From Hyaloperonospora brassicae (lineage: Eukaryota > Oomycota > Peronosporomycetes > Peronosporales > Peronosporaceae): DNA of 64,000 nt. A program made the position numbers and the translations under genes. Within the stretch, counting starts at the first letter, position 1; each line of letters opens with the position of its first letter. The stretch lies in contig CANTFL010000226.1 of the NCBI GenBank assembly GCA_947650285.1, positions 407,103 to 471,102 of the forward strand, given 5' to 3'. Under the pieces are notes generated by a model that saw only the letters and a program-made list of their open reading frames with translations, searched no databases and had not been told where the DNA came from. Positions 53,674 through 64,000 of this stretch are shown here, in pieces.

Positions 53674-54063
53674 TGTAACGGGGCAGCCCGTAACATGGAA
53701 TTGTCACTTTAAAGAAACAATGACAATAAAGAATATGAAGTTGAATATTCTTTGCACAATATCACCGATAGTGGTGATATTGGTGAAGCGACTAAAGGGT
53801 CTGCTCATTGATTGATATCTTGACGATATCAACAATCGCCGCAGGACGCGCGCAATGAGTGGTGACGAGACGTCACCATACACTCAGTTAGATTAACATA
53901 ATTAAGTCAGGTTAAACAGAGAGACAGTAGTTAAAAGACTTAATTATATTAATACAACAGTTTTACTTTTCCCTTATCTACGCTTCCTCGCTTGCCTTGT
54001 GTACGTCTGTCGGGGCACCCGAAACCCTTGCGTTAAGTTCACGCAAGGGTGTGCCCCGTTACA
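53674..54063 (+). repeat. 3' LTR of Gypsy element 3
   Basis: Preceded by the polypurine tract AAGGGGGGGTGA, it starts TGTAACGGGGCAGC and ends GTGCCCCGTTACA. It differs from the 5' LTR at roughly ten percent of positions, including a 5-bp deletion near the CCACCAATCG core. Confidence 0.9.
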
Positions 54064-54890
54064 CCCTTCTACTGCTACTACTGCGACTGCTGCGACTGCT
54101 ACTACTACAATGCGCAGGCTGCTTTGTTTTTTGTATGCCATTAGCTGTGCAAAAAGAAAATATGCAGATGCTACTACTCGGTCCCTACCAGTTGTCGGCA
54201 ACTTTAGCTCTCGACTGGAGGTAGCTCAATCTAGAGCGGCCTCAACGACTTTTCTAGAACACCGAAAGGCGCTACAGGCACCTTGAAAGCAACTGGCTTT
54301 TGTTGAGATTTGTAAAAAGGACGCTATACCAACTGACAGAAAACAGTCGCCTGCGAGGAAATCATAGGCGTTCACGCCAGTGAATCGATCGAGTAATCTC
54401 GAAGCTGCGATCCACAATTGCTGCTGTCTACGTATCAATCGTTTTTCATGGCGCCACAACTACATCGACTGGTGCTTTACGTGCTGAGTATACGAAGTGC
54501 ATTCGATAACTAGATGCAAAATGTAACGTATCCGAATTGCTTGCCTCCCAGCGCACAACGGCATGGCGACAAGTGTTGATAAAAAGCGACTCGAAGCACG
54601 CCCTCGATACCAAGGACAACCGCTCCAATCAAATAGTTTTATCGACCGTTCTTCTTAATGACTGATGTCAGGCTCGAGCGGAAAAAGATCGTGTCTTCTA
54701 TTGCATAGCACAAGAATATTTGCTTGCGCTGGACACTGGAACCCGTCGCTTTTCAGCACCTCAGCTTCCGGGTGCACCGTCGTGTCGTCTATCCAAGGTA
54801 AACTGCGCTTTCCATAGCGTTATTCGAATCAAATCGAAGACCGCGACGACGAAACCACCACAAAGAGCGACGGAAACCACGCTTGCTAAC
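54064..54890. other. Spacer with a trinucleotide repeat, no gene
   Basis: Immediately after the LTR there is an imperfect (CTA/CTG) trinucleotide run (54068-54110). The rest has only short ORFs without motifs and leads into the 3' end of the WDR36 gene. Confidence 0.5.
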
Positions 54891-57800
54891 TTACATCTGA
54901 ATCTTGCTGAGGTACTGCACCAGACACAAATTGTTGTGCAGTAGCTTCTGCAGATGCTGCCACTGTTGCTGCTGCACACCTCCCAGCTCATCTGCTTGTG
55001 CTAACAACGCTGGGTCCGCCACGAGCAGCTCCTCATGCAGTTTCAAGAATCGATTGAGGTAAGCTTGAAGTACCTGGAAATCACGTCGAGTACGCATTTC
55101 CTCGCGCAGGAATATCAGGAAACAAGCCAACAGCTTCTTGCCCTCCTCGTCAAAGGCGCCCATACACAGCGTGCTCATTTCGACGTCCACTGCGGACGCA
55201 GAGAGCGACTGCATGTACGCCGACACCTTAGCAAAGCGCGAGGCCGCGTGATCACTATAGTCGTCATCTTGCACCGACTTTGCCAGCAACGTTGCCAGCT
55301 TGCAGCGGGAAGTAACCATGCCTTCTGATTTGACAATCCGCGAGCTTGGAGCAGCTACTTCAGCGTCCTCTTCCAGGTCTTCGCCATCATCATCACCCCA
55401 TGCCGCATCGTCATCCTGAGCACCCCAGTTTTCCAGCATCGTGTCGTCATCGCCCTCTTTGTTTACAACACTCTCCTTGGACTTGGGTGCAACAGGCACA
55501 AACGTAGGATGCACGTCGTCCTTGCGCGCGGTTTGAAGGAAAAAAGGAGCATGTTCCGGTGCCTTGGGAGGCTCAATAGGCTTGTTGCGCTTCTTGATAA
55601 GCTCGAGGTTGAAGAGAGTTTGCCAAAATGCTCGTGGGGCCGTTGACAACGTGATGAGCGAAGCATCGAGCGGCCCCGGGCTCTCTTTACCTCTTGTATC
55701 TACAACGCTTTCTGGCCGCGCTTCGTCAGTGCTTGCCACTAAAACTCGAGGGTTCCGTTCAGTGCCAAAGCCGAGATGGTCGCTGTTGTCGACCTCGTTC
55801 AAAGCCACGGGCATGTCCATCAGCACAGGCGTGGTCGGCTCAGAATCAAGAAAGACTTCGGTGAAAAAGCTGCGATTGGCCCACAAGAAAATGCCAACGT
55901 GGCCCACGTGCGTGGTCGCAAGGAACTCGCCTGTAGGCGATACAGCTAAGCCAGTCACAGGTTTCTGAAATCGCATCCAATCGACGCACTTGCCCGTTGG
56001 AATATCCCACACGCGCAACGATGCGTCAGCAGACGATGAAAAAAGCCACCGCGCATCCGAGCTGAAAGTCATGTCTGTCACGCCGTGTGAGTGTCCTGCA
56101 AAACGGCGCACAAGTTTGTACGTCGTCACATCAAATAGACGAAGAATCTGGTCGTCGCACGCTACGCACAGCAAGTTGCTATCGCGGTGCAACTCCATCT
56201 GGCTGATAGGAGAGTCCACGTTGATTTCATGACGCAATTCGTGCTTTTTGAGACCCCAAAATTTCAGTTTGCCGTCAATCCCGGCAGAAACCAAGGTCTC
56301 GTTCAGCGCATCAACAGCGACGGCGCTCACGGGTCCGTCGTGAGCATCCATAGCGGTATCGTCCTGCTCGTCGTCTTGCAGCACTGACAGATCTGTTCCA
56401 GGTAACACGAGCGAGCTAATGAGCTTCGGCTTCGGCGTCAGTGCCACCGGAAACGAGCCACGGGCTTCGCCGGACTGCATGTTGTATTGGAAGATAGCTC
56501 CGCCTGAGCTGCCGACAAGTGCGTAGTTGCCACACGAGCTGATAGTCACGCTAGTTGCCTGCGTCTTTTTGCGGCGTAGATCCTCTGCGCTACCCGAAGG
56601 AACGCGGTTGCATGGATCAAACTGTCGGAGCACCTTCTTGCCAATAGCGCGGTGCTCAAAGCGCCACACGTAAGCAGCAATCTCGTTTTCGTGGCACGTA
56701 ATGACATTCGCCCAATCGCGCGCTCGCGTCTCCATAGCAGCAAACTGCACAATCGGCGGCAGCTTCAAGTCATCGACGCGAACATTCAAACTACGTGCTT
56801 TCTTGAGAACTGGCCCCTGCGATAGCTCCCTGCTCTGCTGCTCGCGCGCCGTGTGGAAGACACGGAAGGCGCGGTCCTGACCGGCCGACAAGATCTGGCA
56901 GCATGTGCCGTCAGCACCGTCCGACATTGTAGCAAGCGTGTTGTTCCCGTAGTAGCGAATGCGCGTCGGTGGCGCACGGTGACCTTCACGAGACTTGAGC
57001 AGTCGAGCTGTACCCCCATTAATTTGGTCGAAAATCCACAACTTGATCGAATTATCGGTCCCTGCAGACAACAACAACGGCTCGTTGGCCAGGAACTGCA
57101 GCGACATCACAGCGCCGTCATGCGCATTCGCAATCACCGACTCGAGACGTTTGGTTTGCAAATTCCACACTGCAATGTCACCCGATCGCGACCCCGAGAC
57201 CACCAAAGGCGTCGTTGAAGCACCTGCATCTGTTCTGAAAGACGCGGCCGTGATGCCACTTTGCTGATCCTGTCGGAAGTCCAGCACGCGTCGATCCAGC
57301 TGCAAGTGGTGCACCATCAGTCGCCCATCTGCCAGCCCGATGCTCACAACGTCCACTGCAGGACTCTGTTCCAGCGCTGTCACTGCACTGCCCCATCCCG
57401 TGAACTCAAACACACACTGTTTCTTGCGGACGTTCCAGAGCTGCAACGAACCTTGCTTCGACCCCACAAGGATCTTGTTCAAGTACGTGTCGGGGTGCAG
57501 CATTGTCGTGGGCTCAAAGTGTACTGGGAAACTCAGCGTGTCAATGATCTCCATCGTGTCCAAGTCCCACATGATGATACTGCGTGCGTCGTCCAGCGAA
57601 AAGAGAATGGTGCCCACAGTCATGAGCTGCTGAATAGCTCCTTTGTGGCCCAGCAACGTCTTGATCTGCTCGACTCGCTTCCAGACGATGATCTGACGGC
57701 CACAGGCCGTAAACGTCAAGTGCTTCTTGGGCTGCACGGCCAGAGCCGCAATGCGCTTCGGCAGCTGAGGCGACACGAGCACAGGCGTTAGTTTGTCGCA

Positions 57801-57959
57801 CTTGTACACGACGAACGACTTGCCCAGCGACGCCGTGGCGAAGCTCGCCTTGCCCATCCCGTACCACACAAGTGGTACATCAGCAACCACAATGCCAATG
57901 GCGCGAAAAGCCTGCAGCACGCGGCTGGTCGGAGTGCGCGTCAACGTATCACTGGCCAT
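54891..57959 (-). CDS. UTP21: WDR36/UTP21, U3 snoRNP WD40 protein
   Basis: An intronless gene of 1022 residues from the ATG at 57959. The ORF is open for 55 codons upstream, but MASDTLTRTPTSRVLQAFRA fits the family start. Two WD40 propellers follow: landmarks are FTACGRQIIVWKR, LLGHKGAIQQL, NKILVGSKQGSLQLWNV, VVSGSRSGDIAVWNL, LSAGTDNSIKLWIFD, CQILSAGQDRAFRVFH, LKKARSLNVRVDDLKLPPIV, HDGPVSAVAVD, LVSAGIDGKLKFW and DASLRVWDIPTGKCVDW. An acidic loop (DDAAWGDDDGEDLEEDAE) precedes the C-terminal Utp21 domain (AASRFAKVSAYMQSLSASAV). The protein belongs to the small-subunit processome in the nucleolus, needed for 18S rRNA processing. Confidence 0.93.
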   Translation of the reverse strand: MASDTLTRTPTSRVLQAFRAIGIVVADVPLVWYGMGKASFATASLGKSFVVYKCDKLTPVLVSPQLPKRIAALAVQPKKHLTFTACGRQIIVWKRVEQIKTLLGHKGAIQQLMTVGTILFSLDDARSIIMWDLDTMEIIDTLSFPVHFEPTTMLHPDTYLNKILVGSKQGSLQLWNVRKKQCVFEFTGWGSAVTALEQSPAVDVVSIGLADGRLMVHHLQLDRRVLDFRQDQQSGITAASFRTDAGASTTPLVVSGSRSGDIAVWNLQTKRLESVIANAHDGAVMSLQFLANEPLLLSAGTDNSIKLWIFDQINGGTARLLKSREGHRAPPTRIRYYGNNTLATMSDGADGTCCQILSAGQDRAFRVFHTAREQQSRELSQGPVLKKARSLNVRVDDLKLPPIVQFAAMETRARDWANVITCHENEIAAYVWRFEHRAIGKKVLRQFDPCNRVPSGSAEDLRRKKTQATSVTISSCGNYALVGSSGGAIFQYNMQSGEARGSFPVALTPKPKLISSLVLPGTDLSVLQDDEQDDTAMDAHDGPVSAVAVDALNETLVSAGIDGKLKFWGLKKHELRHEINVDSPISQMELHRDSNLLCVACDDQILRLFDVTTYKLVRRFAGHSHGVTDMTFSSDARWLFSSSADASLRVWDIPTGKCVDWMRFQKPVTGLAVSPTGEFLATTHVGHVGIFLWANRSFFTEVFLDSEPTTPVLMDMPVALNEVDNSDHLGFGTERNPRVLVASTDEARPESVVDTRGKESPGPLDASLITLSTAPRAFWQTLFNLELIKKRNKPIEPPKAPEHAPFFLQTARKDDVHPTFVPVAPKSKESVVNKEGDDDTMLENWGAQDDDAAWGDDDGEDLEEDAEVAAPSSRIVKSEGMVTSRCKLATLLAKSVQDDDYSDHAASRFAKVSAYMQSLSASAVDVEMSTLCMGAFDEEGKKLLACFLIFLREEMRTRRDFQVLQAYLNRFLKLHEELLVADPALLAQADELGGVQQQQWQHLQKLLHNNLCLVQYLSKIQM

Positions 57960-58370
57960 TCTGTGTGCGTCTGTGTAATTCAGTTTGCACGGACGGAAGC
58001 TGTGGGTCACTGGTACAGCGTGTGACGTGCAGCGGTGGGTAAAGACGAGACGGACAGCTTGAGGAGGATGTGCTGGGGGCAGCGAGACGATGTGGAACGA
58101 CTGCTGCGCGGCGTGCAATGACACGGAGGCGGCAGTGTAGCCACTTGACGCGATGGTGGTGGTGGTAGACGCCGACTTGCAGAATGACTGGAACCTAGTG
58201 TTTCGTACTTAGCCGGACCAGTCCAGAGGGTTCGGAAGTTTTCTGAAATATCGGAGTGCATATGGGTACACACGAGACACACTAACGGAGAGAATGGATA
58301 CACACACGCGAACGCTGGTCATGGACAAAAGTCTCTATGCTGCTCGTACTGACTGCACTGTCGTATGTAC

Positions 58371-59684
58371 CTACTCGGAAATCTCCATCTTCTTTGACAT
58401 CGATTCTGCAGCCGCAGCAGCAGACATAGCAGCAGCCTCACCAGGAGCTTCGGCGTCGCCATACGTGAGTGCACGTTTCTCCTGGGTCTTTCCTAGCACC
58501 TTCCGGGCCAGCTCATTGCCCCAGAAGCGCCCGGCCAGGCTCTTGCCAAGCTCATCAGCTTCCGAACAAGGTCCAGAGATGCTTTCTGCAATGAGTCACA
58601 AGAAGATGGCCGCCAGTGAGCATAGTACAAGACATCGTACGTCGGATGGTAGCCAAACCATGAACTTACCGTAGATACTACTCTTGCCGTCGCGAGACAA
58701 CACTGTTGCATTCAACGTCAATGTGTCTTGATTCAGCGACGTACTCACTCCCATAGCAATCTAGTGACAAAAAACGTCAGGATGGACTGACTCACAAACC
58801 TTCTTTTCCTTACCAAAAGGAATAAAAAACCGCCTCACCTGACATCCACCTTCGAGGTGGTACAGCAAACTACGCTCGGCCTTGCACAAGTGCGCGGATT
58901 TCTCATCCGTTATCGTCTTCAGCATTGCAATTGTCTATCATCCAAACGGAACAATCATCAAAAATTACACTTTGCGTCATCATCAACTACCCCACTTCCA
59001 CACGACCTGCTCATCGTCCGCACGGCATTCCACGCCAATGCTTCCTTGGCCAACGCCGTATCCAAACGATTCCATTGGCAGAATCTCGTCAATGCGGTCG
59101 CCGAGTCCCCCACGCCGGAACCCACAGGCCGCCACAATAATAGCGTCGTACTCGTCACCTTCGTCTAATTTGGCCAACCTCGTCTGGATGTTGCCGCGCA
59201 ACGTCTTGACCTCAAAGCTGGGAAACTGACTCCTTATCAGCGCTTCGCGTCTCAGCGAACTAGTGCCCATCACGCTCTTCTCTGGTAGCTGCTTGAGCGT
59301 TGTGAGGCCCTTGGCCTTGTGCTTAGGATGAAGGATCGCTGCGTCTTCAGGACTCTCTCGTTTCGTGATGGCAGCCAGCACGAGACCAGCCGGTAGCGTT
59401 GTCGGCATGTCCTTCAGCGAGTGGACAGCAAAGTGGGCGGTCTTGGCGAGCAGCGCTTCCTCGAGACTCTTGGTAAAGAGACCAGAGGCAGTGGATGTAC
59501 CCAAGTCGCTTAGATGGCGGTCCAAGACTTGGTCGCCCATCGTGTCCTCCTGTCCCACAACAAAGTGGAGATCTGGGAACCGACACTCGAGCATGGAGAT
59601 GACAGCATTGGTCTGCGCCATAGCCAACGGGCTCTTGCGGGACGACACGAAGATGGTGGTATTCGAAGCGGACGCTGATGACAT
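58371..59684 (-). CDS. HMBS: Porphobilinogen deaminase (hydroxymethylbilane synthase)
   Basis: Predicted exons are 59007-59684, 58839-58934, 58670-58760 and 58371-58585, giving 359 residues; introns are 72, 78 and 84 bp. Domain 1-2 landmarks are SRKSPLAMAQTNAVI, DTMGDQVLD, GLFTKSLEEALL, HSLKDMPTTLP, MGTSSLRREALI, LRGNIQTRLAKL and GQGSIGVECRADDE. Exon 2 ends in LEGGCQ, whose Cys (residue 257) carries the dipyrromethane cofactor. The last exon gives FWGNELARKVLGK and an Ala/Glu-rich tail. The enzyme joins four porphobilinogen units into hydroxymethylbilane in haem synthesis. The first intron is uncertain by one codon: GTCGTG or GTGTGG as donor, TAG acceptor at 58935. Confidence 0.93.
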
Positions 59685-60970
59685 GATGAGTCAATCGATC
59701 AGTGCACAAGTGGACGCGTCCACATGCGGTACACGGTACACGGTACCAAAGCTGACTTTGAGCGATATTTTTATTCATTATGGGTCACATGGTCGAACCG
59801 TGTGTTTGCCGATATTTGCAATAAGCTAATCTGACGGTTCGCTTATCCTGCATTCTATCCAAGACGCTAAATGGCCCATTTGCTGGGAAGATCGTTTTCC
59901 ATTTGGCACTCACTGCAAGAGCACAGTGTCGGCAGAATGTACATCACTTGTTGTTACCACACGGTTGCAAATAAGGATGTGAATCTGCAAGCACTGCACT
60001 ACACCAAACGATCCGACCAGCAATATTGTTACGAGGCACGAGGTCGTGTATAGTTTCGAGCATGCATACGTATGTATACTGAATCGATCTTCTCCTTTCT
60101 CTTGTCGTTGAGCGCACGCGTTTATTTTCCATGCTCAGCACTTCGCAGAAGATATTTGACATTATAATGTCTCGTGAGTGAGACAAACCAGAAACGTCGG
60201 TAGCGGTCATGACTAACATGTCTGTCGTTCGAATCTGTCGCTCCGACAATGATAGCAAGTCGTGCATGGCTCAGTAAAATCGAAGTCGCCCAGGAATGTG
60301 AAAGGCGACGGAAGCTCGAACCTGTCATTGAATGTTCAGCAGACGGGTGCTTATCCTTATCCGTCCTATGGACAACGACGTCGTCATGGGGTGAGGACCG
60401 TTGGCTAGCGAACGGCAGTGTCGCGCATATGTGATCGCTTGTGGTGTATTTCACTGAAGACAAGAAAAAATCATGCGGTGCGTTTGTAATGTGGGCTGCG
60501 AACATGTAGCGTGATTGCCTTGAGTGTTTTTTACAATAATGTCAGTGCAAATGCCGAAGTTGTCGAGCACCTGAGATCACACAGAAAACTGCCACCGTAA
60601 AGGTAAAAAGACCGGGGGTTTTCTCCGTGACTTTGACTCAAAGTGCCGAGGTTTTTGAATGACATTGCGGAAGTCGTCTCTCTTTGAGCATAAGAATTGC
60701 AAATAAGTCACGTACGTGGCACAAATCTTTGTCTTTTCCAAGATGTTAGAGTGTGACGAAACTGGACAGAACGGTGCGTGAAAAATTAATTTAAGAGGCT
60801 ACGAAAATATAAAGTCAGTCGTAAAATATATCCAGTTCTTTTATCACGTTGGCTATGTCATGCAAATATCCATTCGTCTTACTAAACGAGGTGCAAGAGA
60901 TTAAAGAAGAAATGATATTATCAAAAATAATATCATTCTATGACTCTTAAGAAATCGAAGGCGCGTATCA
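59685..60970. other. No recognisable gene; AT-rich toward the right
   Basis: This region is upstream of HMBS and downstream of the secreted-protein gene. ORFs up to 127 codons lack motifs. A GTTCGAATC box-B-like string near 60230 has no tRNA around it. A hairpin at 60911-60937 is listed separately. Confidence 0.5.
60911..60937. terminator. Hairpin in the 3' flank of the secreted-protein gene
   Basis: AATGATATTAT and its exact complement flank a 5-base loop, 34 bp past the stop codon of the minus-strand gene at 60971. It would lie in the 3' untranslated region; a role in 3'-end formation is only a guess. Confidence 0.4.
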
Positions 60971-61648
60971 TCAATCCATGTTTGACGAGCGAGCGAGCAA
61001 TTTCTTGCTGGGATATACGAGCTTACGTATCTGACTGCTTACCGTCTTCATCGTCGCCTCATCTGTCAATGTAGCAGCTTCTTTCCCCAGATAATGATTA
61101 TAAGCGAGCGAGTATCTGAGATACTTCACGTAAGTCATGAACGTGTCGATGATACCACCGGTTCCCTTCAGTCGGAGGGCTTCCCAATAGGTTCGAGGCG
61201 TGACGTGAGCAGCGTACAACACCGAATCGGGCTTTCCGTCTTCAATCATCGTTACAGCCGTCTGGACACGAGGATTTACGGCCTTGCTCGCAGCAGTTTG
61301 TCGCGTTTGCTCCGCACGCGCCCTTTTAGAAGCCAGCCATCTCATTCCCTTTGAGAAAAGCGATTGTGATCCTTCTTTGTGCAATCCATTAACAGCTTCG
61401 AACTGGGGTAGTGATATCACCACGTCTCGCGCCACCTCGATATCCTGCGCAACAGGATGCATCCGTTCTTCACTGACGACTTCGTCGAGAGAATCTGCTG
61501 CGCCGGACGTTTGTTTGATGCCAGCGTTCGATATGGTGGTTGAGTTCAGGTCCAGCGTTGTCTCCTCCGTCGATATGCCTCTGGTTGAGGCCGGTAGAAC
61601 CCCGGCCACGACAAGCGCCATCGCGAGAAGAAGATGGGGCCTGTACAT
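60971..61648 (-). CDS. Secreted dEER effector candidate without canonical RXLR
   Basis: A 225-residue single-exon protein with a clear signal peptide (MYRPHLLLAMALVVAGVLPA). It is followed by a polar stretch and SLDEVVSEERMHP, an acidic EER motif at the usual distance for RXLR-dEER effectors. The RXLR itself is absent (KQTSGAAD occupies the place). The C-terminal half is helical with aromatic residues (YWEALRLKGTGGIIDTF, YVKYLRYSLAYNHYLGKEAA) and ends basic. One or two N-glycosylation sequons (NSTT) lie after the signal peptide. RXLR-lacking EER proteins are common in downy mildews. The target is unknown. Confidence 0.55.
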   Translation of the reverse strand: MYRPHLLLAMALVVAGVLPASTRGISTEETTLDLNSTTISNAGIKQTSGAADSLDEVVSEERMHPVAQDIEVARDVVISLPQFEAVNGLHKEGSQSLFSKGMRWLASKRARAEQTRQTAASKAVNPRVQTAVTMIEDGKPDSVLYAAHVTPRTYWEALRLKGTGGIIDTFMTYVKYLRYSLAYNHYLGKEAATLTDEATMKTVSSQIRKLVYPSKKLLARSSNMD

Positions 61649-64000
61649 CGTAGAGTCTATACCTTAAGAACGGCAGCAAGAAGAATTCCACGTTGGTGCG
61701 GGGAAGACAAAGAAAAGAAAGTGAGCCTTCGGTAACATTCTAGCACGTTGTGATTTCATTGGAGGGCATGCGGTTCAATTTTCAAGGATTTGTACTTGAG
61801 CGTTTTATCGGGTGAGACTGAAACTGGTGTTGATTTAATTAGGTCTCCTCGGGTCTATGTACACAGACGAAGAGGCCATGGTGTGCATAAATAACTGCGT
61901 ACGCACCATGCTGTTTATGATTGCAATACATGAGTAGTGCGTGCCCATCACCCGAGCGTACAGCAAGATGAGCGTTATCGTACAGACCAATACATCAGGC
62001 TGAATAGCTTGTCCGTTCAACGATGGTCCGTTTACTGCTGTCTAATGCTTCCTCTACCAACGAGCCAGCGTGAGTGCACCGACTTGTAGTCAGAGCACGA
62101 CCGATCGTCTGGCTGTATTGACTCCCTACAGTCGGACTTCTTGCGGGCGAAACTACTCCGTACTTTTATCTGGTCCTCCCCGTCTGTGTACATAGATGAA
62201 GAATCCCGGCATAGAGAACTGCGCGCAGACCTTATTATTGCATTTTTTAGCGTACTATATTACGCGCGCACCCTCAAGATTCGCGGCTAGGGCATGACGA
62301 GCAATGCGATTTGGTTCAATGCGGCCAATATTGTACTGTTTGCTATATTGTCTTGTTAAGTTGCCGACATGGCTGAAGTAAATGCTACTTCTTGCATTTG
62401 CTACAAATGAACAGATGGGAGAAAACAGGACTGGTTTGGGTTCAGCTTTTCAAATTTGCCCATTCAACAGCACTCGACACGCAGTGTATCCACAATCGTA
62501 CATTGTGCTACAGCAGCCTAGGCACAACCGTCACCATCGCAGGGCCGGCCGCATTATATGAAGAGTCTCCTACCTCAGTCTTGGCTTACAAGGACAAGTG
62601 TAACGCAGTGAACGCTGGAAAGCCCAACGATATCACACTGTACCTATTTGTACTTCCTGAGTGGTAATATTCAAGAAACCTCGGCAATATCACCTGAGGA
62701 GCAAGCGAACAAATCGATAAAATTGTTTGCCAGTGGTAATTTTAATTTCATTAAAAATGATGATGACATCTACACCCATCTTGATTATAGCCAGCAAAAC
62801 CAACCAGCTTCAATCGATCGGGATAAGGATACGCGAGGTGATACTGACCCACTAGTACCGACTGTATGTGATTCAAACTACATCAGAAGGATGCCTAAAC
62901 ATGAATAATATTGATTAGATTGGATATGATACGTCAGTCACCCATTTATTGATAATGAATTTGCCTGCATTGTGATAGCGTCTTGCACGTAGTGTCCGTA
63001 AAGTACAGGAGAAACAAGTTAATTCATCATCATATGGCGTTGAATGCTTTACAAACGATGCAGGTGCGAGGGGGAAGAATGCGGTACTATGACAGATTTT
63101 GATTTAAGCACTCATAGATCCAGGAAAAGGGTTAATATCGCTCGTAAATTCAATCAATACATATTGATGATGTCTTCAGCAAAAGAAACAACCCCTCGTT
63201 ATGGAAACTAGTACTTGGCATTCGTCACATTTATTTCTTTAGCGTAGTTGCGAATGACACACAAGATTGATGAATATTGAAGCCGGCAAACATATATACT
63301 CATCACCAAAAGAATCTTCGTATCTTCACATTAGTTTTTACCAAACAAGAGGGAATTAAGCTCTGCAGCTTTATTGGACGTCAAGTCCTTTACAGTACCG
63401 ATACAGTTGCTGTCAGTTGTAGGATATTCTACATCCCTGGATATACTGCTACAACTCTCTACGAGGGCGAAGCTATGCGCCCATCATTCCGACGCTTTAA
63501 CACGCAAGTAATCTGATATAATTACACTGGCGAGCGTCAAACATAGCACATCATCTACATCGCAAGGCCCGTACGTATTCGAAAGTGATAGTGAGGGCTA
63601 CATGTAGTTTATACCATCGTGAAATTGAATACCTACGAGCACCAGTAGACGGCTGAGCGTCTCACAACGTGTAATATCTTATAATACTGGACCCGAATGC
63701 GCATGTCCACCATTTGTAACATCGGTCAAAATGTATATTAAAAAAAGAGAAACGTTAAGCACCCCTCAGGTTTTCGTTAATCACCCCCACCCCTATATAT
63801 TACCGTAATTTACTCGATTTTAAGCCTTCTGATTGGTAGGATCGAAAATATTACCGGTCTCGGAAGTAAATTTACAATCTCATTTACATATGATAAAATA
63901 TTGAATCTGAACAATCTATGCATGTCGTTAAGTCGGCGACGTATAAGACTTTTTATAGCTACTTCATATGACCGATTAATGGCTCGGTCAAATTGGACTT
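61649..64000. other. 2.3 kb AT-rich end region without a recognisable gene
   Basis: Two diverged direct repeats share GTCTATGTACACAGACGAAG-type sequence (about 61850 and 62182). ORFs at 62392-62667, 62648-62908 and 63277-63516 show no motif or signal peptide. From 63720 on the sequence is very AT-rich. Confidence 0.45.

Larger units (their letters stand above)
38093..54063 (+). mobile_element. Ty3/Gypsy retrotransposon 3, interrupted by element 4
   Basis: The plus-strand order is LTR 38093-38485, primer-binding site, gag, pol, chromodomain ORF, an antisense ORF on the minus strand, then (after the nested element 45532-53510) polypurine tract and LTR 53674-54063. Without the nested copy it is about 8 kb. 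The LTRs differ at roughly ten percent of positions by eye, so it is fairly old. Gag and pol have stops and frameshifts. The flanks (TAAGT left, CCCTT right) do not match, so no target duplication is visible. Confidence 0.9.

Noticed and set aside
38088..54068. Target-site duplication of element 3
   Set aside because: The flanks TAAGT and CCCTT do not match, so no duplication can be claimed; recombination or decay is likely.
57261..57791. 176-codon plus-strand ORF inside the WDR36 gene
   Set aside because: It is a shadow of the minus-strand WD40 coding sequence, with no motif of its own.
60225..60245. GTTCGAATC as a tRNA box B
   Set aside because: No T-arm pairing, acceptor stem or box A could be placed around it.
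62392..62908. Two adjacent plus-strand ORFs as an exon pair
   Set aside because: No splice sites of good quality between them and no recognisable motif.

Overview
The window looks like nuclear DNA of an oomycete (a Phytophthora or downy-mildew type genome). The evidence is Ty3/Gypsy elements with a C-terminal chromodomain, compact genes with few or very short (66-118 bp) GT-AG introns, and two secreted proteins carrying the dEER half of the RXLR-dEER effector signature. The species cannot be named from sequence alone.

Layout. (1) 1-5058: a minus-strand Gypsy element cut by the window start. (2) 6203-17123: an old plus-strand Gypsy element of a second family, with a 1.6 kb retroposon inserted and its 3' end duplicated as a 1 kb unit. 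(3) 18126-34701: a gene island holding a LarE-like PP-loop enzyme, an ERCC8/CSA-like WD40 protein, a tail-anchored FKBP8-like immunophilin, a PDZ/coiled-coil protein, a pogo-like DNA transposon and an RXLR-like secreted protein. (4) 38093-54063: a plus-strand Gypsy element interrupted by a much younger minus-strand relative (45532-53510, 5-bp target duplication). (5) 54891-61648: WDR36/UTP21, porphobilinogen deaminase and a second secreted dEER protein. (6) 61649-64000: AT-rich DNA without recognisable genes.

The most unusual system is the Gypsy family in regions 2 and 4. Each of the three copies has, besides gag and pol, a long antisense ORF running inward from the 3' LTR (534 codons in the young copy). 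Its last 200 or so codons overlap the chromodomain ORF on the opposite strand, in the same relative codon register in every copy. The whole element, coding regions included, is also tiled with short perfect inverted repeats (stems 7-11 bp, loops 3-10 nt, about every 40-50 bp). In the LTRs these stems are conserved between diverged copies through compensatory base changes while the loops vary. A candidate -1 slippery heptamer lies at the gag/pol junction, and a G6 run at the pol/chromodomain frame change.

The host genes are housekeeping functions (repair, ribosome biogenesis, haem synthesis, protein folding) beside repeat-rich, gene-poor stretches with the secreted effector candidates, a layout typical of plant-pathogenic oomycetes. 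All reading was done by eye without database searches; splice sites and identities are inferred from motifs.
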